NCBI RefSeq assembly: GCF_024713975.1 | Contig: NC_091094.1 | Coordinates: 16,525,001 to 16,589,000 of the forward strand | DNA length: 64,000 bases | Direction of reading: 5' to 3' | DNA from: Paralichthys olivaceus | Lineage: Eukaryota > Chordata > Actinopteri > Pleuronectiformes > Paralichthyidae | Part shown: positions 12,521-32,292 of the stretch, one piece after another | How positions within the stretch are numbered: position 1 is the stretch's first letter | Layout: each line of letters opens with the position of its first letter | Program-made: the position numbers and the translations under genes | Notes under the pieces: model-generated | What the model was told of the DNA's origin: nothing | The model's input: the letters and a program-made list of their open reading frames with translations, nothing else | The model's database searches: none

Positions 12521-15500
12521 TTGCAGCCCTTGACCTCGTGTCGGTTGTTTTCACATCCTGTCTTCTTTCAGTGCTCTTGTGATTGTTTGCTCTGCTGTGC
12601 TTCTCCTGTGTTTATTTAGCCCTGCCTCTTTCATCTTTTCAGTCACTGCATCCACACTTCTCTCCGTCACTTCGTCTGTTTGTCTTTTCAGTTTTACGTT
12701 GTGCTTCAGGTCAGTTTCTTTGTGTTCTTTGAGTTCTTTTGAATTTGGACTTTCTATTTGCCTGTCTGTACATACCTGCCTAAACCAGAGACTCAACAAA
12801 GAAAACGCTTCCCTTCACCTACCAGCCTGTGTCCTGCATCTGTATTTTGGGTCCTGAAAATCCATCAACACAGAGCCACACTGTGGCTGTTGAAATTATT
12901 TCTCCTGCATATTCTACATTTGCACTTTGGAAAAAATAAGTGGGTACATTACTGCCACTCAGTGGTAAGAAATGGTTTGATAAAAACGACAGAGTGCTGT
13001 CTTAATCTGTTCAAACCATCACAGGAAAGTCATACTCATAATATCTACAATTTAGGATTTTGTTTTGTGCATTTTAACAGCTTCAGTCTTTTCTGTGTTT
13101 CCCATGCAGGGTTGGGCTTCATTTTTTTTACATGGATCGATATCAATAATGATATATATATATATATTCATTTTCATATCATTAATGAGGAATTAAATCC
13201 ATTTTGACTGGAGGATAGATAGTGTGTTATAAGGAGTGAGAGTAAATGCATATATTCTTTTGCTATTGAGAAAAAAATTACAATGGGACACCTTAGATGT
13301 AAAGTAAAGTAGAGATAGAATTGAATTTAGGGTTGAATCCTAAATCTCAAGTTAATCAAATATAGGTTTGGTATGGTTCTAAACCTTTGTTATCGCACAT
13401 AGGTACTGACAGTTGTATTTAGCTTTGTGTGCCACATAAATAAAATGACAGTGTAGTCACTTCTCTAAAATAAACTTTTTAAGCTCTTATTATGATTGAA
13501 AAAACAAAAGGCAGCGACAAGAGTGTTGTTATTGAACTTGGGCTGCTGGTGCTCTCAGTTTGTGTTGGTAGATTTTGCATCTTTATTTACTCAGTGGGAT
13601 TGCACTGTTCCAGATAATGTAGAAGCCAGCTGTACATCTTGTAACAAATCATTTCCAAATCATTGTTGTGTAGTCGTAGCCACACTTGTGCAGAGATCCT
13701 CCTTTTGAGCCACACATGAAAAGTATGAGCCTAAATCAAAAAGCGAAACTGATAAAGTAATCAAAATTTCAGTTATTTCATAATATTAACAAAAGAACTA
13801 ATAGGAAAATCCTTAGAAACACACCTTCTGAAATATGCAGTGTAGGAGTCTACTCACAAAGACCAACAACTAAATAATTTCCACACAATCTAAATCTTCG
13901 CTTCTGCCCTTTCCTATGTCATGTTTCAGCCCACACACTGTCTCTTATTAGAGTTTCACTTCAAGGAGAAGCGCTGGGCTTCTAACTGCCTCCATCCGAA
14001 AGTCTAAACTACTTCCGCTGGAAAAGTATTATATCGAAGATACCTATGAGTAAAATAATATTTCCAGCCTCGCCTTCTGATCAGTGCACTTGGAAGGTGC
14101 TAGGAAATTATTTTGTGGCTTTGTAAAACCCAAAGATCTGTTAAAAATATTTGTCTAGAGTAACCTTTAACAATCAAGAAGTTGTTAAAAAACATCCAAG
14201 CATAAAACTAATTTCCACAACTTCTTAATTAAATCTGAATTCCTTATTTATTGCATTTAATTAGCAATGGCAAGCATACAGCAATGATTAAAATCTCCCA
14301 AAAATTATAAAAAAGGGTAAAAAGTAAAAATAATAAAAAGGGTAAAAATAAAAGTAGTAAAAGAGTAAAAATTAATACAAATAGTAAACATGATTATATT
14401 TACTGCAGCTTTAGGAGAACTGATATAAATTTTATGAGAAGAAGTGAATGCCGGCACGGCCGTAGCTGACACCCATTTCCTTCCAGAAACTTGACTTATG
14501 TTTAAAATTCTAAACTCAGTACAAAAACCCCAAAATCTTCTTTGAAAGTCAAAGTCCCATGTTGGCAGGTCAGACGCAGTGTTTCTTTCCAAACTTGTTG
14601 GTTATTTTCTTTATTTTAAAGAATTTCTCCTATGTGCATATTTTTCGAGTTGTAGATGTCTTCTGTAGAAACTTTCTCTAAGTTGAGAGGAGTTTGTTTT
14701 CTCAGTTCTTTTGATATAGGTCTTCATCCTGTTGTGTGGAAAGGAGCCGTAGAAGAACCGACCAACACCCTTCTCAAGTCTTATTTATATTCTCTTGAAC
14801 TCTGAAGCCTACAAACGTTTCTGCATGCAATGACTCACTATCAATAGAAATGGACAGTCTTAGACCATGAGCCTCTGTGGTAAAAATCTAGCACCTTCTA
14901 GCATCTTCTGTACATATTCAACATCATCAACATTGCTTTGCAGTTGCATCAGCCTCTGCTTGCACCAGCTTTGCACAAAATCTTTTCTTACCTGCTTCAA
15001 CATCCTGTTGCAGCCTTTGCCCTGCACTTCATGGTTGAACACACACACATTACACTTCAACATGTGAAATAGATTTAACCCATTTAAAGAATGTTTAACA
15101 TTAAACCATTTCTCATGAAAAACTAATCAATCATAAAAAAACAACAGATTAAACACCGTAAAGAATATTAACCATTAATATTAAACATTAAACCATCACT
15201 ACAAGATTGAACACTTCTGATTTCATTTTCAACTTTTTCATCAGAGGTTCACTTCAATTGACATGATCCATTATTGTTATAAAACATGTTACTTTCAACA
15301 TTGTAAAAGGCTAAATAAGCAGACCAGAAATATATTTCTACATGTTACTTTATGCCCTTAGCTCATACTTTCAGCGGTGAGACCCTGATCCTTCTTGACA
15401 GAACTTATTGAGTAATATCTATGTAATGATGAATGCTACTGATTCATGTGGAATTGATTTGTAAAATGAAAATAAATCAAAAAGGACAATAGCCATCTGT

Positions 15501-16200
15501 ATTGCTGTATTGCTGTTGTGTAAATTATATAAAAGGGACAGGTAATATTAGATTTTTCTTCTTCCTTCGTCTTTTTCCTTCAAGAAATATGTATTTAGTA
15601 TTAGTGTTATATTTTGTTTTAATTTGAAAAATATAGAATAAACTTACAAAACTAAATTAAGCTTAACTGATCTAAAGTTAAAGACCTGCTGATGATTTGA
15701 AGAGGGACTGATGCAAGAGCTTTGATCAGACATCCAAATATTTATAAATGACTATTTTTTTAACATATTTTTTAGCGATTCAAAATATCAGAGTTACATA
15801 ACAGATTAGCCAGGCCTGTACAATTACACTTTGACATGACATCAGTATTGAGTATATTTTGATCATCTGAGAGATTTAACATGTTCTGTCTACTTATGTG
15901 TTTATACCAGGGATCAGAGAGAAAAGATATTTAAAACAATTGACAATAAAGTTGACTTTACTACGTACGGTGGGTAAGCAAAGTTAAATTTTGAAAATCA
16001 TATATACACTATGAGCTTTTTAATACAAATTTTGTATCACAAATTATTTTAGTTTTTCACATTACTCCTGGTCCTACATGTTGTCTCCAACAAGTTGTTT
16101 TAAATGTGCTATATAAATAAAATTGACATTGATGTAAAACACATTTCAAAGACGTAATACATTTTAGTCAATTTGAAATATTAAAAAGGAAATTGGCAAG

Positions 16201-16387
16201 AGCTCTTTTCCTGAATTAAGACATACATTGGAAAAACCCATCTTCACACCATCTGATTATGCAGAGGAAACTTGAGCAACACAGGGGATGCACAACAAAT
16301 ATAACACCAGCAGGAAGGGAGACATTCAGAGACTCAGTCCACTGAAGAGAATAACAGATGCGCATCAATGATCAGAAAGACTTAAAG
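16201..16387 (+). other. Possible 5' noncoding exon of gpr84
   Basis: A donor-like AAG|GTGAGA ends at 16387, and acceptor-like sites CCTGTCAG (ending 16818) and GACAG (ending 16825) stand just before the gpr84 start codon. GPR84 genes usually have a noncoding first exon and a single coding exon. The 5' boundary is a guess. Confidence 0.3.
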
Positions 16388-16826
16388 GTGAGACAATGAT
16401 GAGAGGATTTATTTTATAACTTTTCATTTGGCTTTACTTAGAATAAATAAAAAGATACATTCAGTCTTTAAATCTTGTTTTTTCTGCTTCTCTAACTTTG
16501 CGTTATGTAATGTTTCACAGACTGAGAGTCATCAACCTTCAGCAGAATCCACCTTATAGTTTAAGACAAAACTTATTATGAAAAAAATCTTTTAATTTCA
16601 TTTTTTCCATTCATTAAATCAAGTATGATGCCTGATGTTTAGAAATTATTTCTGGCTTGTGGACATTTCTCAGCCTTTGCACAAGAGGAAGTGGGGAACT
16701 TCACCATCATTAACTTCCTCTTGGGAGACTAGAGGCATGAAGGACAGGGTTTATCTTTGAACTGAACCTTCCATTAGCACATGACAGAAAAGTTGACCCA
16801 TATTTTTATTCCTGTCAGTTGACAGA

Positions 16827-18053
16827 ATGCTGATGAACCACACAAACCAAACAGAGGACGACCTCTTCTCCTGCTACAGTCCCTCAGTCGTAGGCTACCG
16901 GTACTTTGCTGTGCTGTGGGGATGTGCTGTGACCATCACTGGAACAGTTGGGAACCTGATGACCATTCTGGCTTTTGCCTTAGACCCACGTCTGAGGACT
17001 CGCTTCAATGTGCTGATCGTCAACCTTGCTGTAGCCGATCTCCTTTACTGCACCATACTGCAGCCTATCTCTGTCGACTCCTACCTACACCTCAGATGGC
17101 GCAGTGGTCAGCTCTGGTGCACCATCTTCGGCCTACTGCTCTTCCTCTCCAACTCTGTCTCCATCATCACCCTATGCCTGCTGGCAGTGAGCAGATATCT
17201 CCTGGTTGCAAAGCGGACTGTGTTTGATCGTATCTTCTCTGACCGAGGTCTAATATTACTCCTTGCCTCTGCATGGGCACTCGGCCTGGCCAGCTTCGGC
17301 CCACTCTGGCCCGTCTACGTGTTCGTACCACAGGTGTGCACATGCAGCTTCCATCGTACCAGGGGTCGCCCCTACACCACCATCCTGCTCTTTTTCTACT
17401 TTTTTGTTGGTCTGAGCTGCGTTGGTGCATTCTACCTGCTCATCTACAGACGTGTCCACATTGCCTCACAAGCTCTGCTTCAGTACAGGCTCAGCCGCAG
17501 GTCGTCCAGGAGGAAACCAGCTCCCTCATTGCAAGGGACTGATGACAGTGGTGTGGAGAGTGGCATGGCCAACACATGTAGCTGTGAGGTGAGCAGCCAG
17601 GCAGATCTAGCACAAAACAATATCACCTCCAAAATGGTCAACCAATCTACCCAGAGCTCTGCCACGGCCTCAGATTCATCAGCAGCCAACAGGCCTCCTG
17701 ATATCACCCCTGCACCAACTTCATCCACGAATGCAGCATCATCTTCCCCCTCAGCCACCTCAGGAAATGATGGCGAATTCAAGCGAGTGACCCGCATGTG
17801 CTTCATTGTTTTTCTGTGCTTTGTTTGCTGCTTCGTGCCCTTCCTGTTGCTCAACATAGCCGACAAACAGAACCGCGCCCCACAGGTACTGCACATGTTC
17901 TGCGCAAACCTCACCTGGCTCAACAGCTGCATCAACCCCATTCTTTATGCTGTCATGAACCGACAGTTTCGACAGGCCTACCAGCTGCTGCTCACCAGGG
18001 CCGCCGCACCCTTCACCTGCCTCTGGACCCGCTCACAGCCTCTGAGATCCTGA
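16827..18053 (+). CDS. gpr84: G-protein-coupled receptor 84 (medium-chain fatty-acid receptor)
   Basis: Single-exon ORF of 408 residues. The N-terminus has NHT and NQT sequons (residues 4-9). Seven hydrophobic segments follow, with NLAVADLLYC in TM2, SRYLLVA at the end of TM3 in place of the usual DRY (human GPR84 has GRY), the VCTCSF..RGRPYTTIL loop before TM5, VTRMCFIVFLCF in TM6 and SCINPILYAVMNRQFRQAY in TM7. These are diagnostic of GPR84. The third intracellular loop is long (about residues 215-325) and rich in Ser/Thr/Asn. Family knowledge: a Gi-coupled receptor on myeloid cells that responds to medium-chain 3-hydroxy fatty acids and amplifies inflammation. The first Met was chosen; Met3 is an alternative. 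It sits downstream of znf385a, as in human 12q13, and converges with stat2. Confidence 0.95.
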   Translation: MLMNHTNQTEDDLFSCYSPSVVGYRYFAVLWGCAVTITGTVGNLMTILAFALDPRLRTRFNVLIVNLAVADLLYCTILQPISVDSYLHLRWRSGQLWCTIFGLLLFLSNSVSIITLCLLAVSRYLLVAKRTVFDRIFSDRGLILLLASAWALGLASFGPLWPVYVFVPQVCTCSFHRTRGRPYTTILLFFYFFVGLSCVGAFYLLIYRRVHIASQALLQYRLSRRSSRRKPAPSLQGTDDSGVESGMANTCSCEVSSQADLAQNNITSKMVNQSTQSSATASDSSAANRPPDITPAPTSSTNAASSSPSATSGNDGEFKRVTRMCFIVFLCFVCCFVPFLLLNIADKQNRAPQVLHMFCANLTWLNSCINPILYAVMNRQFRQAYQLLLTRAAAPFTCLWTRSQPLRS

Positions 18054-18869
18054 CTTCTATTTACGGAAACCCAGGATATCATTCTAGTGAAATACAAGAC
18101 TTTTACTCTTTTACTGAAATGTAAGTTGTGAGACATATTAAGTAATACAATTTGCACTGTTGCTTTTAGAATTTGGTGCAAGGAGTCTGGACATGATTAC
18201 CATTTTAACTTTCTGTGTCTGTTACGTCACATTATAAACACAGCTTTTACAAAATCAGCACTGGAAATCCTCGTCTTACACAACATGCCTCATTTAAGTA
18301 ACGCAGGAACCTATGACTCTTACCAGTGTCTCAACTCTGGATGAGTGTTAACATGCTCAGTGTATGACTCATGATATGTACAATGGGCGAGAGAGCTCAA
18401 CACACTGCTGACTAAGAAAACACATGCAAATAGAAAAAACACGTGCAAATTAAGAAAACAATTTGGCATGTTTGTTCATAAACAATATTCATTGATTAAC
18501 AGAATATACAAACATACATTTGTATTGTATTGCCAGCAACCTTTATTTTGACTTAAATGAGCAGGTTAATATAAAAGCATTAAAGGAGGAAATGTTAGGT
18601 CTTAGCAGTTTTACCAGGATCTGCAACATTAAAACAACCATAGATGGAATTATTACAATTAAACCTTCATCTTAAATCTTCAGTTTTCTAGCATTCTTTA
18701 GCTGTCTGGTCTTAAAATAAAAAGGGGCCCGAATCCAACATTTTTCAGAGTGGGAGGTGTAGTGCAAGTGCCTGATTCAGTGGATATGATTCCAGTTTCC
18801 TCAATAATATCCTCTGTCTTTACAATAATTTTCAACAACAATAAACATGATAAAATAAATTATAAATAT

Positions 18870-18875
18870 TTTATT
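18870..18875 (-). promoter_or_regulatory. Probable polyadenylation signal of stat2
   Basis: TTTATT on the plus strand (AATAAA on the minus) lies about 230 bases beyond the stat2 stop codon. The gpr84 and stat2 transcripts converge across 18054-19104, which holds only AT-rich untranslated or intergenic DNA. Confidence 0.45.
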
Positions 18876-19104
18876 CTAAAAAGCTATTTTTAACATTTAC
18901 AGCCAGGATTATCAAAAGTTGTACTTCAAATGAAAACAGGATCTAAAGTAAAGTATTTGTTGACTGTGGATTTGCTATGTTGATTACACTTCTGTGTCAT
19001 GGATGTTATGATGCAGGTAGTTGAGAGAAAAGCAGATGATGAGTGATACAATGGTTTGGTTAAATACAGATAACAGGTGCTTTTTGTAAAATGATTCCAC
19101 AGGA

Positions 19105-28914
<9,810 letters not shown>

Positions 28915-29200
28915 CCTGAGGTTGATCAGACACACAAACATGCAAATGACAACAACTAAAGCAAATCACACTGTATTCATTGTGTGTGTGTCATCTAAGA
29001 ATATCACAACCAGTAGGTGTGGATGTGTAGTAATCATCAGCTGAGGGAGCAAAGTGCGAACGACTACACAAAACATGACCAGTGACTGCTATTACTTACT
29101 GCGTTATATGTAATGGCTGCATATACTGCTGTATTTAACACACTACTGAAAGTTGAGGCCTAGTGTAAATAGTCATTTACTAACATTTATATTTACTCAC

Positions 29201-29400
29201 CTTACTTTATGACGTTGGTCCAGTCAGAAGTGCCCCAGCAGCTAACAGCTCATTTAAAGCAGAAGCATGGCTGTCTACTGTCTGTCCGTGTTCGAGTCTG
29301 CAGCTGCTGGGGAACGAGACTTAAGCAAAACAATAAGCGGACCTGTGCATGTTGTTTCCGCTTTCTGCTTTTCAACTCTGTTCCATTGGTAAGCTTCTTG
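29201..29400 (-). other. Likely 5' noncoding exon of stat2
   Basis: A strong donor on the minus strand, AAG|GTGAGT, ends an exon at 29201. An acceptor-like CTGATCAACCTCAG stands directly before the stat2 start codon (about 28916). This predicts a noncoding first exon with a donor at 29200 and a 285-base intron. The upstream limit is uncertain. Confidence 0.5.
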
Positions 29401-29570
29401 TCCCGCCCAGATCGCTTTTCACAAGCGCACACCGGACGCCATTTTGGCTCTGACACGCAGAGATTAAAGGCGTCTAACGAGCCGCAATGGCCGCTTCACT
29501 GAGTCCAGTTTCCTAAGAAACTCGGAGCCGATAGCTGATTGGTGGAGCGGGACCCAGACTGCCACGCGCT
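29350..29570 (-). promoter_or_regulatory. Putative stat2 promoter region
   Basis: Contains ATTGG on the plus strand (CCAAT boxes in the direction of stat2) near 29385 and 29540. It also has a tandem of GAAA-type half sites on the minus strand at 29354-29373 (GAAAAGCAGAAAGCGGAAAC) and an imperfect palindrome gtttcctaagaaac at 29508-29521. These recall interferon-responsive and STAT sites, although the half-site spacing is not the canonical ISRE. Function is inferred only. Confidence 0.35.
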
Positions 29571-29684
29571 GTCGTCTAGTTCTCACGTCAATCAACAGAG
29601 AAGGGGCGTGTCGAGCAGAATAGAAACTTACTGAAGAGTCGGTGTCAACGTTTCCAAGAAATGACGTAGTGAAAGTCTGTGACG

Positions 29685-29862
29685 TGTGTGCGTGCGTGTG
29701 CGTGCGTGTGTGTATGAGTGTGTGTGTGTGTGCGGTGGGAACACTGGAACAAAAGGATAAACCACATATTCTACAGTCTTGAATAGATGTATTTCTCTTA
29801 CCAATTTGATTAGTTTTATTATTATTAGTTTTATTATTATTTGTTGTATTATTATTATTATC
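29685..29862. repeat. GT-rich and TTA microsatellites
   Basis: A GTGTGC/GTGT tract at about 29690-29735 and a TTA-rich tract at 29815-29862, upstream of stat2. Spurious ORFs here are translations of these repeats. Confidence 0.85.
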
Positions 29863-30697
29863 TCTAAATGAATATTGCCACGCTGAAAACAAACCTGTGA
29901 TTTGTTAGCAGAGGGGATGCTTCCAATTAAGACCATGTGGGAAAATGGTTTGAAGAAATTTCTGGTCAAGAAATAGCGCGGTTGTTACAGTTGGAAGTTA
30001 TATATAAGTATGAGTACATAAATTACAGAATGGTCACAGTCCACCTTTAGTCCTTTTCTATAGACTCCATAGACGCTACAGCTGATCTGCGGAGAAACGC
30101 AGCCTGTGAGTCCAGAGAGTTACGGTGGTCTCAATCGATGGGTTGGCGACCCCTGCCATAGAGGAAAAGCATAATCTGGCGAAGCAACAATCCTTGCCAA
30201 TTATGTTCACATGTTGTCCAACAGATGGCAGCAGACAGCAATTTATTGAATATTTTTCTCATTTATATAGCTTCCTAGAATGTTTTAAATATTACTAATC
30301 CATTTCTTAGACTTTGAAACTGAACAGTTCCCCGGTGGTGACTTTGGATGATGAGGGTGAATCTCTTCATATTTATTTCTCTCTCTGTAGGTCTGTGATA
30401 CCACACAGGGACATTTTAGGGAACTACTCTCCCCCAAGAGCTGATAGATCTCTAGACTAAGGCATAGTCCTTGTAGTGACAGGTAGAGGCATGGAGATTA
30501 TGGGTTTAGCTCCAGCCCTCCTTTGCAATATACTGGAGATGGTTGGGAGAAAATGCTTTGAATTGCCTTTTACATCACGATCACTGATTTTTCTCTCCGA
30601 TTGAGGCACAATCCTTGGGTTGAGGCATAATCCTTATGGGTTTAGCTTCATCCAAATGCTTAAATTTACTGGAGATCGGTGGGAAAAGCGTACTATT

Positions 30698-31654
30698 TCA
30701 TGGATGTAAGTTCTTTTTATTTTTCGGGTACAACTCCCTGGAGGCTTCAAACTTTTTAATCAATTTCTCCTTGTCTCTCTTTAGCTCTTCAGCTTTTTGT
30801 CGGTACATAGCAACACATGCTGTTAATTCCTGAATTGTTTTGCTTTGCTCCTTGATTATCCTCTTGCTCTCTGGAAGCTCCATTAATTTTTCTGCAGGAA
30901 CCAGCTGTGACATACTGCGCCTCAGCTCCTCATACTGCCTCCCCTTTTCATCTATTAACTCATCCTTCCTCTCCAAGCGCCTGGAACTGTCTCTCAGTAG
31001 TTTGTTTTTCATCTCCAGTTGTTTGCTGACCAACGTCCGGAACCTGTTCTCTGGGTATGGTATACAGTCAACATGAAGAGCTTGCCTATTCTGTGTCTCT
31101 GTGGTCTTTGGAAGATAGTAGATAGTAGATTTCTTTGTGTTTAGCAATTTAAGATGTTCAGTGTCACAAATTTTCTTTTGTGTGAGCAAAGTATTTCTCT
31201 CCTTCTGGAGTCCCTTCACCGCCAACGCGATGACATTGACTTTTTCCTGTAGGAGTGCAAACTGCTCTATCAGTGTGTCTTCCAGGTTCTTGCTCTTCTC
31301 TTCCAACAGTAACCATTTGGATTCAAGGCAGTTTCCTGGCTGTTTCAGGGGTTGTCCTCTATACAACCGGCGCAGTTTATAGTCCAAATTGTAAAAATGT
31401 CTCAGCTCTGTCTTCCAGGATTGAGCAATGTTCATCGTTTGATGTACAGCTTTCATCATTTCATGTATTTCATTTCTGAGAATATATTCATTGTCAAACG
31501 TATTATGAAGCTTAGGTATTACTTGGCCCTTATCTTCTTCTTCTGTGAGATTTTCAGCCATATTGTCTGACAATTTTAACTGTTCATCTTCTGGCTGGGC
31601 CAAAAATGTATCCTCATCCGTCTCAACGAACTTGTCAGAAGTGACGTTCTCCAT
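30698..31654 (-). CDS. Intronless coiled-coil protein resembling the CFAP58 C-terminus
   Basis: A single 318-codon ORF with a heptad-like, Lys/Glu/Leu-rich composition and no transmembrane segment. The acidic N-terminus (about residues 1-50) is unfamiliar. The C-terminal 90 residues follow the pattern of the end of CFAP58/CCDC147 (my recollection of the human protein): K..LIDEKGRQYEEL, then a proline and AEKL, then QSKTIQELTACVAMYRQKAEE and KRDKEKL. CFAP58 is a cilium/flagellum axonemal coiled-coil protein in motile cilia and sperm. Being a lone exon in a gene-dense region, it may be a retrocopy that gained a new 5' end, or an unrelated coiled-coil gene. No poly-A tract or target duplication was found to prove retroposition. 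It lies upstream of stat2 in the same orientation. Confidence 0.5.
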   Translation of the reverse strand: MENVTSDKFVETDEDTFLAQPEDEQLKLSDNMAENLTEEEDKGQVIPKLHNTFDNEYILRNEIHEMMKAVHQTMNIAQSWKTELRHFYNLDYKLRRLYRGQPLKQPGNCLESKWLLLEEKSKNLEDTLIEQFALLQEKVNVIALAVKGLQKERNTLLTQKKICDTEHLKLLNTKKSTIYYLPKTTETQNRQALHVDCIPYPENRFRTLVSKQLEMKNKLLRDSSRRLERKDELIDEKGRQYEELRRSMSQLVPAEKLMELPESKRIIKEQSKTIQELTACVAMYRQKAEELKRDKEKLIKKFEASRELYPKNKKNLHP

Positions 31655-31926
31655 CTTTTCTGTCTACTTTAACGTTTTTACTTCTACTTCTTTGTTTGGT
31701 TTAACCAGCATCTACTGATGGTATCTTGATATTTGATAGCTTCTCCTTCTTCTTTGGTCTAGTGGTAGGTGGCAACCTAACAAACAAAGATTAAGCATTG
31801 TAATCTCCTCTGAAATCTAACCCTGCAGTGCCTTTATGATCTTTGGCATCATCAAAGGAATGTGTCTGAATAATGGTTAATGGAATAATGGCAAAACATG
31901 GTAACCATAGTAACAGCAAGTGCATT

Positions 31927-32292
31927 TTAAAGGTACAGTGTGTAGAATTTTGTGATATCTAGTGGTAAAGTTTCATGTTGCAGTTGAACACCCCTCACCT
32001 CACCCTCTCCTTCCAAACATGACAGAGAACCTGTGGTAGCTTCAGTTGTCATAAAAACTCAAAAGGTGTTTAGTTTGTTCAGTCTGGACTAATGTAAAAA
32101 ACATGGTAGCCTCTGTAGAGAGGGTCCCCTCCATGTAAATATAAAGTATTTCAATATAAATGGTATTTTCTGGGGTAAGGAAAACTACAATTCATACAAT
32201 TTAGATGAAACAAACAAGTGAAAACATCATGAGGATTTTTCTACATGCCAATAGTTCCCTTTCACCTAAATCTTACACACTGGATCTTTAAA
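31927..32292. mobile_element. MITE-like element with terminal inverted repeats (copy 1)
   Basis: Left end ttttaaaggtacagtgtgta pairs with the inverted right end cttacacactggatctttaa, giving roughly 20-base inverted ends with two or three mismatches. No ORF. A truncated second copy lies at 62909-63125. The flanking TTAA could be the target site. Confidence 0.65.

Larger units (their letters stand above)
9691..16200. other. AT-rich intergenic stretch between znf385a and gpr84
   Basis: No intact gene recognised. It contains a diverged copy of a dispersed repeat (9887-10040), a TG microsatellite, a gpr84-like relic (11431-11510), a repeat-like block (12269-12520), a short TA run (about 13153-13168), and low-complexity A-rich DNA around 14290-14380 and 15060-15200. 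ORFs of up to 180 codons occur but show no family features. Confidence 0.7.

Noticed and set aside
17480-17941. 153-codon antisense ORF in gpr84
   Set aside because: Mirror frame of the GPCR coding exon, with no independent features.
29464-29892. 142-codon ORF with HTHTHT and NNN runs
   Set aside because: Translation of GT and TTA microsatellites upstream of stat2.
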